A stretch of 34,544 nucleotides of DNA from Saksenaea vasiformis B4078 (Eukaryota; Mucoromycota; Mucoromycetes; Mucorales; Saksenaeaceae), in the NCBI GenBank assembly GCA_000697055.1, contig JNDT01002400.1, positions 1 to 34,544 of the forward strand, written 5' to 3'. The position numbers were made by a program, and so were the translations under genes. Positions 1-10,468 of the stretch are shown piece by piece. The notes beneath the pieces are model-generated. The model was not told the origin of the DNA, did not search any database, and was given only the letters and a program-made list of their open reading frames with translations. Every line of letters starts with the position of its first letter. Position 1 is the stretch's first letter.

Positions 1-820
1 AAATCATTATTAGATTAGTGAATTACCCTTTAGTGTGAATGTGTATGCTATGTTTATCCAATGTGTCTTTCATAATATAACGATAGAATTATCAGTAGTG
101 TATCCTTCCACGAGACTGTATATTATTTTGAGCTTTTGATTGCTGACACCGTTTGGCTTTGGGAACACCTACTGGTGAATTCTCCCACCGTTAGACGTAG
201 CAAGTTCGTGTACCATATGTTACAGCGGCGCCTAAATTGTTTGGGGGAGGAGTGCCCGAGGGGAGTGCCCGACGAAATTCTCTGAGGAATACTTTACCGG
301 AACCACTACTCCAACATTGGTACACCTTTTCCACGCACTGTTTCTTTGCGTGTAAATTTCTATTTCTCTCATCGCGCGTTGGGATTTCTTTTATGGGGCA
401 TTTCTTTTTTTTTATACTTCTTCTTCTTCTTTCTTTCTTTTTCTTTCTTTCTTTTTCTTTCTTTCTTTTTTTCTGGAGATCTTGTATCAGTACCTCCTCG
501 TGGTGATCTCTGGGAAATTTGAGCTTGCTCATTGCTAAAGCTGATATATATTTTATTTGTTAGTAAAAGTCAACGATAATATAACGCAAATTAAATTTAT
601 TATGTATTCAAGATTATGCTTCACAATCTAATTTATGTATCAGAAGATTAAAATGAGAAGCTTTTGGTAAGCTTTTTCTCAGTTCTGGGATACCTAGGAA
701 ATAGTAAAACACCGAAATCCCATGCAGTCATTGTGCTGTGCATAAACGTAATAGTTGGCATGGGTTATGTTGGCAAAATCAGTAACAATTATAAACTCAT
801 GTTTTCGTCCTTAATGTCTA
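1..820. other. AT-rich non-coding stretch
   Basis: I see no supportable gene here. The longest open frames (around 191-532 on both strands) are produced by a pyrimidine-rich microsatellite and translate to Lys/Arg-rich or Phe/Ser-rich low-complexity strings. The rest is AT-rich with scattered stops in all frames. Confidence 0.5.
401..474. repeat. CTTT/CTT-type polypyrimidine microsatellite
   Basis: The plus strand is almost uninterrupted T and C, with imperfect CTT and CTTT units over about 70 nt. It is a simple-sequence tract, and it is the source of spurious ORFs on both strands. Confidence 0.85.
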
Positions 821-964
821 CCGCCCAATGGTTATGACTTCCCTTTTACCCCAGAGGAAGTGGCAGAGATCCGAAAGCGCTGTATCAAATATGGCGATTG
901 TTTCCAAAAGCTATATGCAGGTTCTATTGTCGAAAGGTCTAAAAATGAACAGTATAGTAAGTAG
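821..964 (+). pseudogene. short coding-like fragment, unrecognised
   Basis: The plus-strand frame beginning at 821 reads through a well-mixed, protein-like sequence (including TPEEVAEIRKRCIKYGDC) up to a stop at 962-964. It has no start codon in frame, and the sequence beyond the stop has further stops in this frame. It looks like a relic of a coding region, perhaps from a mobile element, but I do not recognise the family. A chance open frame is also possible. Confidence 0.22.
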
Positions 965-1586
965 GCATTTCGCTTCTTCAAAACATCCGTGCTGGGAAAA
1001 TGATGTCACTCTCTACATTGAATCCACAAGTTCCGTGAAATATGTGCCTCCAATGTCGTCTTTCGGAACGTCCGAAAGTTGAGTGAAATGCTGCGCATTA
1101 TGCATCGTCTCTTTCAAACGACGTTTTCTAAATAAAACGAGCGTATCCTCTTTAGTAACTTTTGTAGTATCATATCGCAGCAGTCACTTCAATCAACAGT
1201 ATTCCTGAGAATACTGTCAGTTGCTCGGATATTGCATATTTATTCCGCATCTTTTAAATCAGAAAAACGATTTCACATTTACAAATTTCTGAACGTCCGC
1301 CAATGCATTGGTAACAGTATCTTGATAATTCAGCAGATCCTGTCAGCAAAAGAATGTTAACCATAAGTAAATTCCAATTTAATTATGTGCCTTCAACTTC
1401 AGTAGAAATTCAACTATTTGCAGCCAATATTTCCTATCTGAGCAGTCCATTGGCATAACAGCTGATCGTTCAGATAGATATGCCCTATTCCCGTTTGGAA
1501 AGATTCGTAGCGAAAGCAGTCGACAGTCCGTTACTTACGTATTGCACACCTAATACGCGTCCCTTAAGGTACGTTTGGTAAGAAGA

Positions 1587-2500
1587 TTATTGGTGCTGGT
1601 TCATTTCCTCTTTTAAGGATTTCTCGGCGCGCTTCATCAATTTTAGGGTAACTTCAATAGTATGATCGTTGTCAGTCTCCCTAGTGGAACATAGCATCGT
1701 TAAGCTTATCTTCCCATCTGAATTAAATTCAGCGTTCTTATCCGTGTCGTGTATGCACATCTGCGTGATACACAATAGTTCTTAATTAGAAACAGACATC
1801 GCTGCGCTGAATTCGGTTATTTAGAGGAATTCTTAGTAATATTAATTCCTGGTTCTTTTTGAAGAATAGAACTATATCAAGTCTCACGGACTTCACCGCT
1901 TCGATGCTCTCTGAATAACTGGCGCATCAAACCGGAAGATTCTATTCAGAGCTCGTTCCAACTTATTAAGCGTTGATACGCCCTCACCGTCTATCAATTT
2001 CCCGGTATCATTCTCTGGCGAACAAATTGCAACCATTTTGCGGGAATTCAGTCTTTTTTCGCACCTACATTTCGTTGGAGTGAATAACTAAATAAATAGG
2101 GACTATTATCATGCAAACGATAACAATTTGGTGATAACGCAAACGTACTTGAACACAGGCATGACATTGGGTAAATGGCGTTTGCTCGTTTGATGGTCCA
2201 GGATAACATGATTTCTCGCGGTTTGCATAAAAATCGGTTAAGTTAAGCCTGAGCGGATCAAATATCTTGGCTTCATCGTCAGAATATGTTTCGTCAAATC
2301 CATTGTTCCAAAGCCATCTTGGTAGTTTTTCCAGATCTTGACCAGGTGGTGATTTCAAAAATGCCAAGCTTGGGAAATTTGGCGAAACAACCGAACTTGG
2401 CTTGGTGATTCATTCATATTCACTTTATATCCTTTTCTAATTCTGTGGGAATGTCCGGCTGCTTGCCACCGTCAATCTTGATAATAAAAAAGGGCTTCAA
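1587..2500 (-). pseudogene. frame-broken spliced gene remnant of unknown family
   Basis: Read on the minus strand, an open segment from about 2409 to 2149 (contains LEKLPRWLWNNGFDETYSDD) joins in phase to a second segment starting at 2087. The joint is a good 61-nt intron, 2148-2088, with donor GTACGT and acceptor TTTAG. The second segment (LNSRKMVAICSPENDTGKLI) runs to a stop near 1896. The coding-like sequence then continues in another frame (IEAVKSVRLDIVLFFKKNQE) and later in a third piece, 1775-1587. Upstream, 2500-2420 holds another coding-like piece (KPFFIIKIDGGKQPDIP) one frame off. A clean intron between frame-shifted blocks suggests a once-real gene now decayed, though a missed intron cannot be excluded. 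Its upstream end abuts the probable transposon terminus at 2501. Function is unknown. Confidence 0.45.
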
Positions 2501-2586
2501 ACAGAGTGGCCGTTCTTCCTTATCCTTGATTTATCGGTTAAGATTGATGGTCGCGTAGCTGGAGGAAAAAGAGCGAACGTCACCTT
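2501..2586. repeat. probable transposon terminus, copy 1
   Basis: The sequence starts ACAGAGTGGCCGTTC and contains AACGTCACCTT about 75 nt further in. The same two blocks, 44 nt apart, recur at 17746-17800. CAGAG at the outer end resembles the terminal inverted repeats of hAT-type elements. No matching inverted end was found, so the element's extent is unknown. A decayed gene stops exactly at this boundary. Confidence 0.4.
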
Positions 2587-3279
2587 GCCTCTTCTGTAGT
2601 GAGTAAGACCGTAGATCACTGGTTAAAAGATGGTTTTGTTTTGTATCATCTTCCAAACTTACTGTGATTTCTGCAAAAAAGAGGAGCGTCCTTACGATAT
2701 CACGCTTACATTTGCTACTGCAGTTTACCTTCCGTTGGTTTTCTTTTCTTTTCTTGTTCTACAGAAAGTTGAAGTACGGCTAGTTAGTATCACTTGTCAT
2801 TATTGCTTACGCGAACTTACCGGTGCGTCAGTTTGCTATATTTCAGTTGTTTAACGGTGTCTGGTCGAAATAATCCTTTGCTTATGTTGTACGGACGCAC
2901 GCTTTGCTTTTACTACCAGAGGGTACCTTTTCAAACATGACAAAGACACAGCAGAAAGTGGTGTGCTTTTATGAAAAAAACTCAGAGCACATGGTCGGCA
3001 AAAAAAGGCGGCTACTGAAATTCAGTTTCTTGTTATTTCACGCGAATAGTGTCTCAAAAACAGGATTTCATTGTCTCACGGAAAAGACGTGTTAAAAGAT
3101 AGCCTTCTTTTGTCTCACACAAAGACAAAGTTTCAGATAACGGAAAGCGATGCGTATTTCAGGGGAAACTTTTTTTTTCTTTGGCTTTGTTGGGGCAAAC
3201 ATTCCTGGTAGGAATGTCAATTCTTCAATGTCGATCGCTTAGGCTGTGTTGATGCATGCATGCGCCACAGGAAATGGTG
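2587..3279. other. non-coding stretch
   Basis: No credible gene. Open frames at 2630-2854 and 2904-3095 show no recognisable motif, no conserved-looking composition and no good splice partners. A small GCATGCATGC palindrome-like string lies near 3252-3264. Confidence 0.4.
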
Positions 3280-3281
3280 AT

Positions 3282-3355
3282 TCCGCAGGATTCAGGAGGA
3301 TGCTTAAGGATTCACCTGTGCTACTTCGGACCGTAAAGGATGTTTAAAGGATTCA
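3282..3355 (+). repeat. left subterminal GGATTCA-type motif cluster
   Basis: Within about 75 nt there are three GGATTCA copies and two GGATG variants, all on the plus strand. The cluster matches the motif content at 6230-6445, which suggests multiple binding sites for an element-encoded protein at the end of the transposon. Confidence 0.5.
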
Positions 3356-3537
3356 AGCTGGGAGATAATGACATAGTCACAATAATCTTTGCATACCCGA
3401 CTTTTTTCGCGTCCTCCATTTAAGTTCACCCACAAGTATGAGCTTCTCCAACGAAGGAAAGCGCAGACGCGTCGAAACTATGTATATTTTTGTAAAATCT
3501 GTAAAACCATCACCAAGAGACGCAGCAATCTGAGGCA

Positions 3538-5000
3538 GTGCACAAAATCAGTTGCATTGCTACGCGAATGGAGGAATCTACCACGAGATTATTGCTCGAG
3601 GATGAGCGTGCTCTTTTTGCAGATCGAGTATTTCTTAATGAAAGGGCAGACGAGGTCTACGCGAACACAGACTTGGCGTTGGACAACAGACTTGGAGCTT
3701 GCTGTCGGGAGAGTATGGAAAAGAAGCATGGGCCTTATCTGAAGAACGATGTGAGAGAAAAGATCGGGAGCAACATGAAGAAAGTTCGAAAGGCCATCCC
3801 GACTATATTTCGCAGTAGTTGGAAAGATATTGAGGAGACTTCCGGCAGATTTAAGACTGTAGACTGGTTGAATTTCCTCTTCTACGTTGTGCCAACGATC
3901 GTTCAGGAGCATATTACGGATCATGCAGCGAAAGACGCCATCCGGCATCTTCTTACGGAAAAAGGATCTTCTTTTCAGGGTACTATAGGAATAAACGAGC
4001 ACTATTGTTCGTACTGCCGAAACCAACGCATCGTTTCATTGAAGTATCGTATGGAGGAGGTCGGTTTTGAGCTTAGTTGATGCCTGTCCCCTTGCAGAGC
4101 GATGGGATTTAACAGATATGGATCTACGAGCGGTCGACCGTGGATTAAAGGCATGACATATCTACCTATGGGAGCAGACGCGGGCTCGGAAACATCAGTA
4201 GCAGCGTATTTACCATCACACAGCATTATCTGACACATATAACTGCAGTGATTAAACAGTTAGCTCCACTGCGAGCAATCAGCGCACGTCCAATGGAGAG
4301 AGCCATCGGATAATACAAAAACAGAATACGATCGCATGTCAAACCTGGAGAAAACGCACAAACGTAATGTATCTCCTGTCAGCATACCGATATTTTGAGC
4401 ACGTATACGAGAACGATGCTGGTCCAGTAGATTCTTCTCAGCAGCAAAAGCCTAGCCAGATTATCGTAGCAGACACTGATGATCCAAACGCCCCAGAATT
4501 ATTGTTGGCCATTCAAGAGACGCTTCCCGATCAATACGATGAATAGCAGCAATTATAATCTCGTGACCGATTGTCAGATTGGAGATCACCCAGATCTGGC
4601 CGATTATTTCATGGGGACGGAGCGTGGAGCAAACCATGCGATGCAGTTAGAACTCGATGTCGACTGCAATCGACAAAGTCGGAGAATCAGAAAAGTTCCT
4701 CGTACATACTTTGAGAAAGCGCTTTCGTTATTTAAGCATCCACACAACGATTGGACAGAGGTGCTCGCCTTAGTCGGCCTGCACAAAATGGATCTTACTT
4801 TCGCAAGACGTGCCGTACATCCAACCGTCCGCTCAACGACAGACGTATGTAGTTCGTGCTATAGATATAGTACGCATGACAGGCTGGATAAAATCGGTAT
4901 CTGGAAGGGCTTACATAGTTTGGCCAAAAATGCATAGTTTGAAAGCAAAGCAAATAGGAAAGTCGAAAGATTTGTACACAGTTATCATTAACAAGACTCG
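3538..5000 (+). pseudogene. Tnp2-like transposase, multiply disrupted
   Basis: The frame 3538-4080 contains KAIPTIFRSSWKDIEETSGR followed by VDWLNFLFYVVPTIV, a pattern I associate with the C-terminal half of Tnp2-type transposases of Mucoromycota. After a stop at 4078-4080 the homologous reading resumes near 4215 with QHYLTHITAVIKQLAPLRA and SARPMERAIG, immediately broken by TAA. It continues as YKNRIRSHVKPGENAQ and is broken again. Further pieces follow in other frames: about 4383-4546 (ADTDDPNAPELLLAIQETLP), 4479-4937 (HPDLADYFMGTERGANHAMQ), and from about 4810 (VPYIQPSAQRQTYVVRAIDI) ending near 5000. At least two nonsense changes and two frameshifts make this non-functional. Family assignment is from remembered motifs and is not certain. 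Confidence 0.55.
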
Positions 5001-5068
5001 TTATATTTGGATGTTCCCATACACTTCTTTTATTTCTTTTTTTTTATCTTCTGTCTTCGTAGCTGAAG

Positions 5069-5980
5069 ATGAGTGAACTATTACATGATTATATCATTCC
5101 ACAGATATATTCGAAAGTAATCACGCTATATGAAGAACTTGCAGTTACCAAGCAAGACCTGATGCAGGAGCTGAAGAAAGCAAACGAAGCGATCGCGTTG
5201 CTACGCCAAGAGATTGCTACGTTGAGGATATTCACAATACGCAGAGCCTAAATTATGCTAAGAGAATCAAGGCTGTTAAATGCACACGGTACTAACGGCT
5301 AAACTTACTTGATCGCTTTGTGTAGAACTCTTGCAGCCTAATGGACCCTCACTCCTGTGCTAAAGAAAATGTGGACGGCGCTTGTTACGGGAAAACAAAG
5401 CAACTGAGCATAGAACTCACCGAGTGCTTGATCAGTGAGGCCAACAACGAAGGCTCACCACCGGTGAGTCGCTTGGATGTCAAAGCTCATTTGAACGCTG
5501 CTCATCTGCTTCCGACCTCTATCATCTCGAGTATTCAGGCAAAAGTTGCTGATTCAGTATCCTGGTCCTCTTTGCCAGACAATTACAGGGCTGCAGAATA
5601 TCGCCTTGCAGAAATGGATCTCGTTCCAGTAGAAACGCCCTTAGACAGGTACGTTGGCTTCCGGGGAGCTAGAACCTTGTTCAGTAGGTACTTGGGGAAA
5701 AGCTTCCGCAGGCAAGCTGCTGTTACATCAGAGGCACCAGCGCCAATGAGTAGTGGCAACTCAGTCTGTGCCTCGGCCAAACCGGATAAGATATCAGCTA
5801 TATATTATAGTGGAAGTTACTGAACCTCTTTTAGAAGATTCACAGGAGAGAGTGCTGTCGACCGTGGTTCCAGGGTCATCTATAATATTAAAGCCACAGT
5901 TCCCAGCAGATAACAGCATTTTAGTCAGGATCTCAGACAAAGCTGGCAAGATATCAATTGTATATCGCGGTGAAAACTGA
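5069..5980 (+). pseudogene. accessory ORF of the transposon with coiled coil, disrupted
   Basis: 5069-5251 encodes a helical, heptad-rich segment (LYEELAVTKQDLMQELKKAN followed by LLRQEIATLR). After a gap, 5341-5823 encodes a second acidic/polar segment (LVPVETPLDRYVGFRGARTL, then SRYLGKSFRRQAA). The reading then appears to slip to another frame that stays open to 5980 (VTEPLLEDSQERVLSTVVPG). An intron joining the first two parts is possible; an acceptor CTTGCAG lies at 5332-5338. It sits between the transposase relic and the right motif cluster, the position expected of a CACTA-style second protein that binds subterminal repeats. I recognise no family. Confidence 0.35.
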
Positions 5981-6229
5981 TATATCGCGGTTCCGGAGCC
6001 GTTTGTGGCATCAGACGCTGTTGATAAGCCATCTTCAACTCCAATCTCTGTCCGTAGAACGGAAAAGCAAGGTGGGAGACCAAAACGATTAAAGAAGTAA
6101 TGTAGAAGCACATAGTATATATAATCTCGATGCTTTTTGATCAAATAAAATCACACTAGATCTGTAAAAAACCATTGCATACAACGAAGCGTGTAGTAGC
6201 TGTGAAATCTATTAGATAGCAGCAGATGG

Positions 6230-6445
6230 AAGAGGATTCATTTAGAATTATACAGGATTCACTTGGACGGGTTAGGATATTATCGGAACCGGTTAGATCT
6301 TACAAGCCGCATCCGCAGGATTGCTGCGGATCTGTACAGATAGTATAGGATGTAAACGGATCGCGTAAGATTCAAAAGGATGGAGGAGGGTAGGGATGCA
6401 GGCGGATGCGAAGGGATAGTAAAGCATGTTGGGACTCAAGTGGAT
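6230..6445 (+). repeat. right subterminal GGAT-rich motif cluster
   Basis: About ten GGAT-containing units (GGATTCA, GGATG, GGATCG, GGATCT and variants) in one orientation over about 200 nt. The region ends with GTTGGGACTCAAGTGG (6428-6443), a 16-mer found again at 14775-14790. Confidence 0.5.
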
Positions 6446-6585
6446 GATGTTTTGTCAGGGCGAAGTTACACCATCCCAATCCTAGTCAAACTGAATCCCG
6501 CTGTTTCCTTTTGATTCCCGTTTTCCTTGGTTCGCATTGTCACGTTTAACTTAATACAACGATCGAGCTTTCGTACAATGTGATA

Positions 6586-6591
6586 TTTATT
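6586..6591 (-). terminator. poly(A) signal of the phosphoglycerate kinase gene
   Basis: AATAAA on the minus strand, about 160 nt downstream of the PGK stop codon. No other AATAAA is closer, so this is the best candidate for 3'-end formation. Confidence 0.4.
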
Positions 6592-6749
6592 TTGTCAAAT
6601 GCAACCTCATCGTTAGAAGCGGCTTAAAATCTTAGGAAGACTGTGTACATGTTGTAGATGGTTAAGTGGTGGGGTCGAGCGTTACAAAATACAAAAAGCA
6701 GTGATTGCTTTTTAGCGAAAAGTTACACGGAAAGAGGGATTGACGATAT

Positions 6750-8232
6750 TTACTTGGTCGACAAAGCATCAACACCAGGAAGGACCTTGCCTTCAAGCAA
6801 TTCCAGAGAAGCACCTAAACATAACAAGCATTAGTACATTTGTTCGATACTGGGAAGGAAATTACGTACCTCCACCAGTGGAGATGTGGTTGATCTTGCC
6901 CTCGGCGCCCCACTGCAAAGCAGCGGTGGCGGTGTCACCACCACCGATGATGGACGTGGCACCGTTCTGGGTGGCTTCAATGACAGCAGCCAATGCGTTC
7001 TTAGTACCGTTGGCGAACTTTTCGAATTCAAAGACACCAGTGGGGCCGTTCCAGAGGATAGTCTTGGCTCTCAAGATTTCCTCACGGAAGATCTTGTTGG
7101 ACTCATTGCCGCAGTCCAAACCCATCCACTTGTCGGGAATACCTTCGGCATCTGTAGCAGCACCAGTCTCTGCATTGGGGCTGAATTCATTGGCGGTCAC
7201 ATAGTCAACGGGGAAGACCAACTTGACATTCTTTTCCTTTGCCTTTTCGGCAAGGCGGGAAACCAACTCAGCACCGGGTTGGTCGAACAACGAGTTACCA
7301 ATCTAAACGATTTAACCCCAACAAATTAACCAAGACCCCATTTTGTCACAATCAAAAGAAAAGGAATTTTACCTTGACATTTTCCAAAGTCTTCTTGAAA
7401 GTGAAGGACATACCACCACAGATAATCAAGGAGTTGACTTTATCCAACATGTTCTCAATCAACTGAATCTTATCGGAGACCTTGGCACTATCAAGAACAA
7501 ATCAGTATAGGCAAGACATAGGGTGAAAGCAGCTTACCCTCCCAAGATACCCAAGAAGGGACGTTCGGGGTGTTCCAAAACCTTGGCGAAGTACTCGAGT
7601 TCTTTCTGCATCAAGAAACCAGCAGCGCGTTGGGGCAATTCAACACCGACCATGGAAGAATGAGCACGATGAGCAGTGCCGAAGGCGTCATTGACATAGA
7701 CATCTGCGAGCGAAGTCAAGCTGGCACGGAATTTGGTAACGGCCTCGGGGTCAGCCTTGGTCTTCTTGCCCTCGGCATCCTTGGCGGAACCCTCTTCTTC
7801 GATATGGAAACGCAAGTTCTCCAAAAGGATAACTTGACCATCCTTAGCTCCCTGACAAGCCTTCTCAACTTCGTCACCGACACAATCGTTCAAGAAAGTC
7901 ACGGGCTTGTTCAATAATTTCTCGACTTCCTTTGCGACAGGAGCCAAAGAGTACTTGGGTTGAACCTGACCGTTGGGACGGCCAAGATGGGACATCAAGA
8001 TAACAGCCTTAGCACCTTGTTCCAAAGCGTAACGGACGGTAGGAAGAGCCTGGACAATGCGGTTGTTGTTGGTGATGTTGCCATCCTTCAGAGGTACGTT
8101 GAAATCAACTCTATAACATATACCATGAGCGTGCCATACGAAACCAAAAGAGAAGGATATTATTTACCTGATGAGAACGCGCTTATCCTTAAGATCAACG
8201 TCGCGAATAGAGAGCTTGTTAGACAAAGACAT
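6750..8232 (-). CDS. pgk1: phosphoglycerate kinase
   Basis: Glycolytic enzyme that transfers phosphate from 1,3-bisphosphoglycerate to ADP in the cytosol. Exons on the minus strand: 8232-8168, 8110-7538, 7487-7373, 7302-6870, 6814-6750. The four introns (57, 50, 70, 55 nt) are all GT-AG, and the spliced frame is 416 aa, exactly the usual length of fungal PGK. Family signatures visible are [11 protein letters not shown] near residue 22, SHLGRPNG in the substrate-binding N-domain, GGAKVSDK at an exon junction, WNGPTGVFE, and the nucleotide-site GGGDTATA near the C-terminus, ending [13 protein letters not shown]. The ATG at 8232 gives the standard [12 protein letters not shown] start. Codon use is strongly C-ending (AAG, GTC, ATC), consistent with high expression. 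Plus-strand ORFs over this gene are shadows. Confidence 0.98.
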
Positions 8233-8721
8233 GGTGAAAGAAAGTTAAGGAAAAAAAAAAAGAAAAAATTATAGAGCGCGGATGCTTAAATATAGGCAAA
8301 AAATCGATGGGTTTTAAAGCGACGCGAGTCCATGATTTTTTTTAATCAGTGCTGATCTCGATAGCTTGTGAGCATAGATCTATCTGATATAGTATTTATG
8401 CAATTCACATCACACGGTATGTTTTACCACTTCCTTATTTCCTATAGTACCTTTGGAAGAGTAGAGACAGAGGAGCCCCCATCGGACAGGGCCCCGTACC
8501 ATTCCGCATCATGTGCTTTCAACAAAGAGACGCGTCCTTCCCCGATCCAACGAACGCTTTTACTTTCCTTCCTCTTTATCTCTTTTCACGATTGAAATTC
8601 TCCAATCAAAATGTACAAAATGATCTTATCAGTACAAGAAAAATTATAACGTGATGTAGCGATTTTTTTTGTTTTGTGTGTGAATTTTTTTTGCTTTGTT
8701 TTTCATTCTCGGTGCTGAGAT
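8233..8721. other. intergenic: 3' flank of the upstream gene and PGK promoter
   Basis: These 489 bp separate two head-to-tail minus-strand genes. They hold the 3' UTR of the Pro/Tyr-rich protein gene and the PGK promoter. The PGK leader is pyrimidine-rich on the sense strand. No ORF here is credible. Confidence 0.6.
8287..8294 (-). promoter_or_regulatory. TATA-like box of the PGK gene
   Basis: TATATTTA on the minus strand, about 55-60 nt upstream of the PGK ATG and followed by a long pyrimidine tract up to the start codon. This matches the core-promoter layout of highly expressed fungal glycolytic genes. Confidence 0.5.
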
Positions 8722-10388
8722 TCAACGTTCAGACCCAGTGTTCTTACTCTTTTCCTTCTTTCGGTTGCCACCAACCTAATAAAAAGTTAGTCACTTAGAT
8801 TTGGTTACACACACAGCTTGAAATAATCACCTGCACCACTTTGGATAAAAATCGATCCACCATACTTTTATCCAATTCGCCCCATTCTACTTTCCATTGT
8901 TCACCGTTTTCAAAATTATCCATATCCATCCAGCTACCAAAGATGGGTCTATTATCTAATGGTATCTGACGACCTGATGTTGTCGTAATGGACAGAATTT
9001 TACGTGTACGGAAAGTCGCGATAACATGGATCTTTTCCGCCAATGACAGCCCGGTTTCCGTAGGCTCCACATTGATCCATACGCGATGTTCTTTGTTGAT
9101 TGATTGAACTGTAATCTGTCGCACCTTACCTATTACAAAATTTCTTCGCTAAGAATTGGATGCTATTTGAGGATAACTTACGTTCGATTTGATCTTTCTT
9201 CTTTTTATTTTTCGTAGATGATTCGTCCGTAAGTTCAACAGGTGCAGCAACAGTGTGCGTCATTCTTGGTGGATCCGCTACTGTTGTATAGGCCTCTTGG
9301 TATATTTCTTGATGATATTGTTGTTGAGGCCAGTGGGCACCCGAGTAACCCGCATCCGGATAATCGCTTATTTCTTCCGGCACAACATAAGCTCCTTGTT
9401 GCCCTCCACTATAGCTAGGTATGTTTTCATACATATGCTCATACCCTGTGGCCGCATAAGGATAACCCGTGCTCGTTTGTGGTACATCGTATTCATACAT
9501 TGTTGACATAGGAGGTGCCATGTACTCGTGTCCCATCGACTGAACAGGCGGTTGTGCGGCAGTCATGGGAACGGAATAATCGCAATGAGATGGTGCTGAG
9601 TCCATATGTAAATGGGAAGGGGGTATAACAAATCCTCCGGGAGGCATGGATTTTCTCGGAGGAGGCTGTGGTGGTTCTTGTGGTAATGGTTTTGTTGGTG
9701 ACCCTGTTGGTGGAAGAAATCCAGGATGTACGAATGCCATAGGTGCTACTGTTGCTTGTTCTCCTCCTAACTGCGGAGACATAAACTCAGCAGAGATCGG
9801 TGTCGACTGTCGTCGTGCACGCAATGCATCAAAATCTTCGGACTGTACAGATGTTTTCTCCTGTCGACGATGAAGACTGGCTGTACGATTAGCACCACCT
9901 GAGACCTTCCATGTTTCTGACCGCAAAGAAGCCGTACGCTTTCCCATAGGTGTTCGATTTCCTGTGTCAGCCGACGTTTTCCATGATTCTTTCGCTGCGG
10001 TCACAACTGATATTGGTCGCTGTGTGATATCGCTGGTGACAACAGGGGTAGGCGAACGCATGGGCCTCCCCCCTATTGCCGGTGTAGAACATGCAGGATC
10101 ATGGAGTGACAGGTTGCCGAAAGCATTTAGAGTGTTCTTTTATGTATAAAAAAAATAAAATAAGTCTGTCGTCCATATTTGTCCGCTACCGAATCGTGTT
10201 AACCTACATGAGCTGGAGGAGGTATTGGAGAGCCATAAGGATTAGGTTGGTTTTGCCAGTCATGTTGATTCAGTGCTATGTGAAGAGCGGCATTTGCTTG
10301 CGATCAGTAGGAAAATAAAGAGAGAGAGATAGTAGCGCTCACCTGGAACATATTGTGAGGTCATTAGCGGTGGTCGTTGTATGTTCAT
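8722..10388 (-). CDS. Pro/Tyr-rich protein with compact C-terminal module, unknown function
   Basis: Exons on the minus strand: 10388-10343, 10296-10208, 10136-9182, 9129-8831, 8775-8722. The introns (46, 71, 52, 55 nt) are GT-AG and all phases match, giving 480 aa. The last intron has a textbook GACTAAC branch point; the acceptor of the second (AAAAG) is the weakest. The N-terminal three quarters are low complexity: Pro-, Tyr-, Ser- and Gln-rich, with PPQPPPRKSMPPGG and repeated YEY/YEH motifs that could bind SH3 or WW domains. A Lys-rich KNKKKKDQIERK linker leads to a well-ordered stretch of about 100 residues (RQITVQSINKEHRVW, TLSLAEKIH-like helix, GRQIPLDNRPIFGSW, VEWGELDKSMVDRFL), then a short basic tail. 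There is no signal peptide or membrane segment. I do not recognise the C-terminal module; its composition suggests a conserved fungal domain. Confidence 0.85.
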
Positions 10389-10468
10389 GGTGTAGAATGA
10401 AGTAGTTGCAAAAGAAGACAATAGAAGAAAAACAAGTTACCGAAAGAGTAAATAGAAAAGAAAAACAA

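Larger units (their letters stand above)
3280..6445 (+). mobile_element. decayed DNA transposon (Tnp2-like, subterminal GGAT-rich repeats)
   Basis: A relic of about 3.2 kb. Left and right flanks carry clusters of GGATTCA/GGATG motifs in the same orientation (3282-3355 and 6230-6445) and share the 11-mer TCCGCAGGATT (3282-3292 and 6312-6322). Between them lie a broken Tnp2-like transposase reading frame (3538 to about 5000) and a second broken ORF (5069-5980). The arrangement of transposase plus accessory protein between arrays of short subterminal motifs is what CACTA-like elements show. Exact termini, target-site duplications and superfamily were not established; the limits given are those of the motif clusters. 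Confidence 0.5.

Noticed and set aside
191..532. Lys/Arg-rich ORF (minus) and Phe-rich ORF (plus)
   Set aside because: Both are translations of the CTTT/CTT microsatellite; no start context or complexity.
1719..1775. EF-hand-like string DTDKNAEFNSDG
   Set aside because: Residue spacing does not fit the 12-residue EF-hand loop (no Gly at position 6, wrong tail).
6740..7329. Long plus-strand ORFs over the PGK gene
   Set aside because: They mirror the strongly biased codons of PGK on the other strand; the minus-strand exons splice to a full-length enzyme.
7570..7917. Plus-strand ORF of 115 codons
   Set aside because: Antisense shadow of PGK exon 2.
9646..9873. Gly/Cys-rich plus-strand ORF
   Set aside because: Complement of the Pro-rich part of the minus-strand gene.
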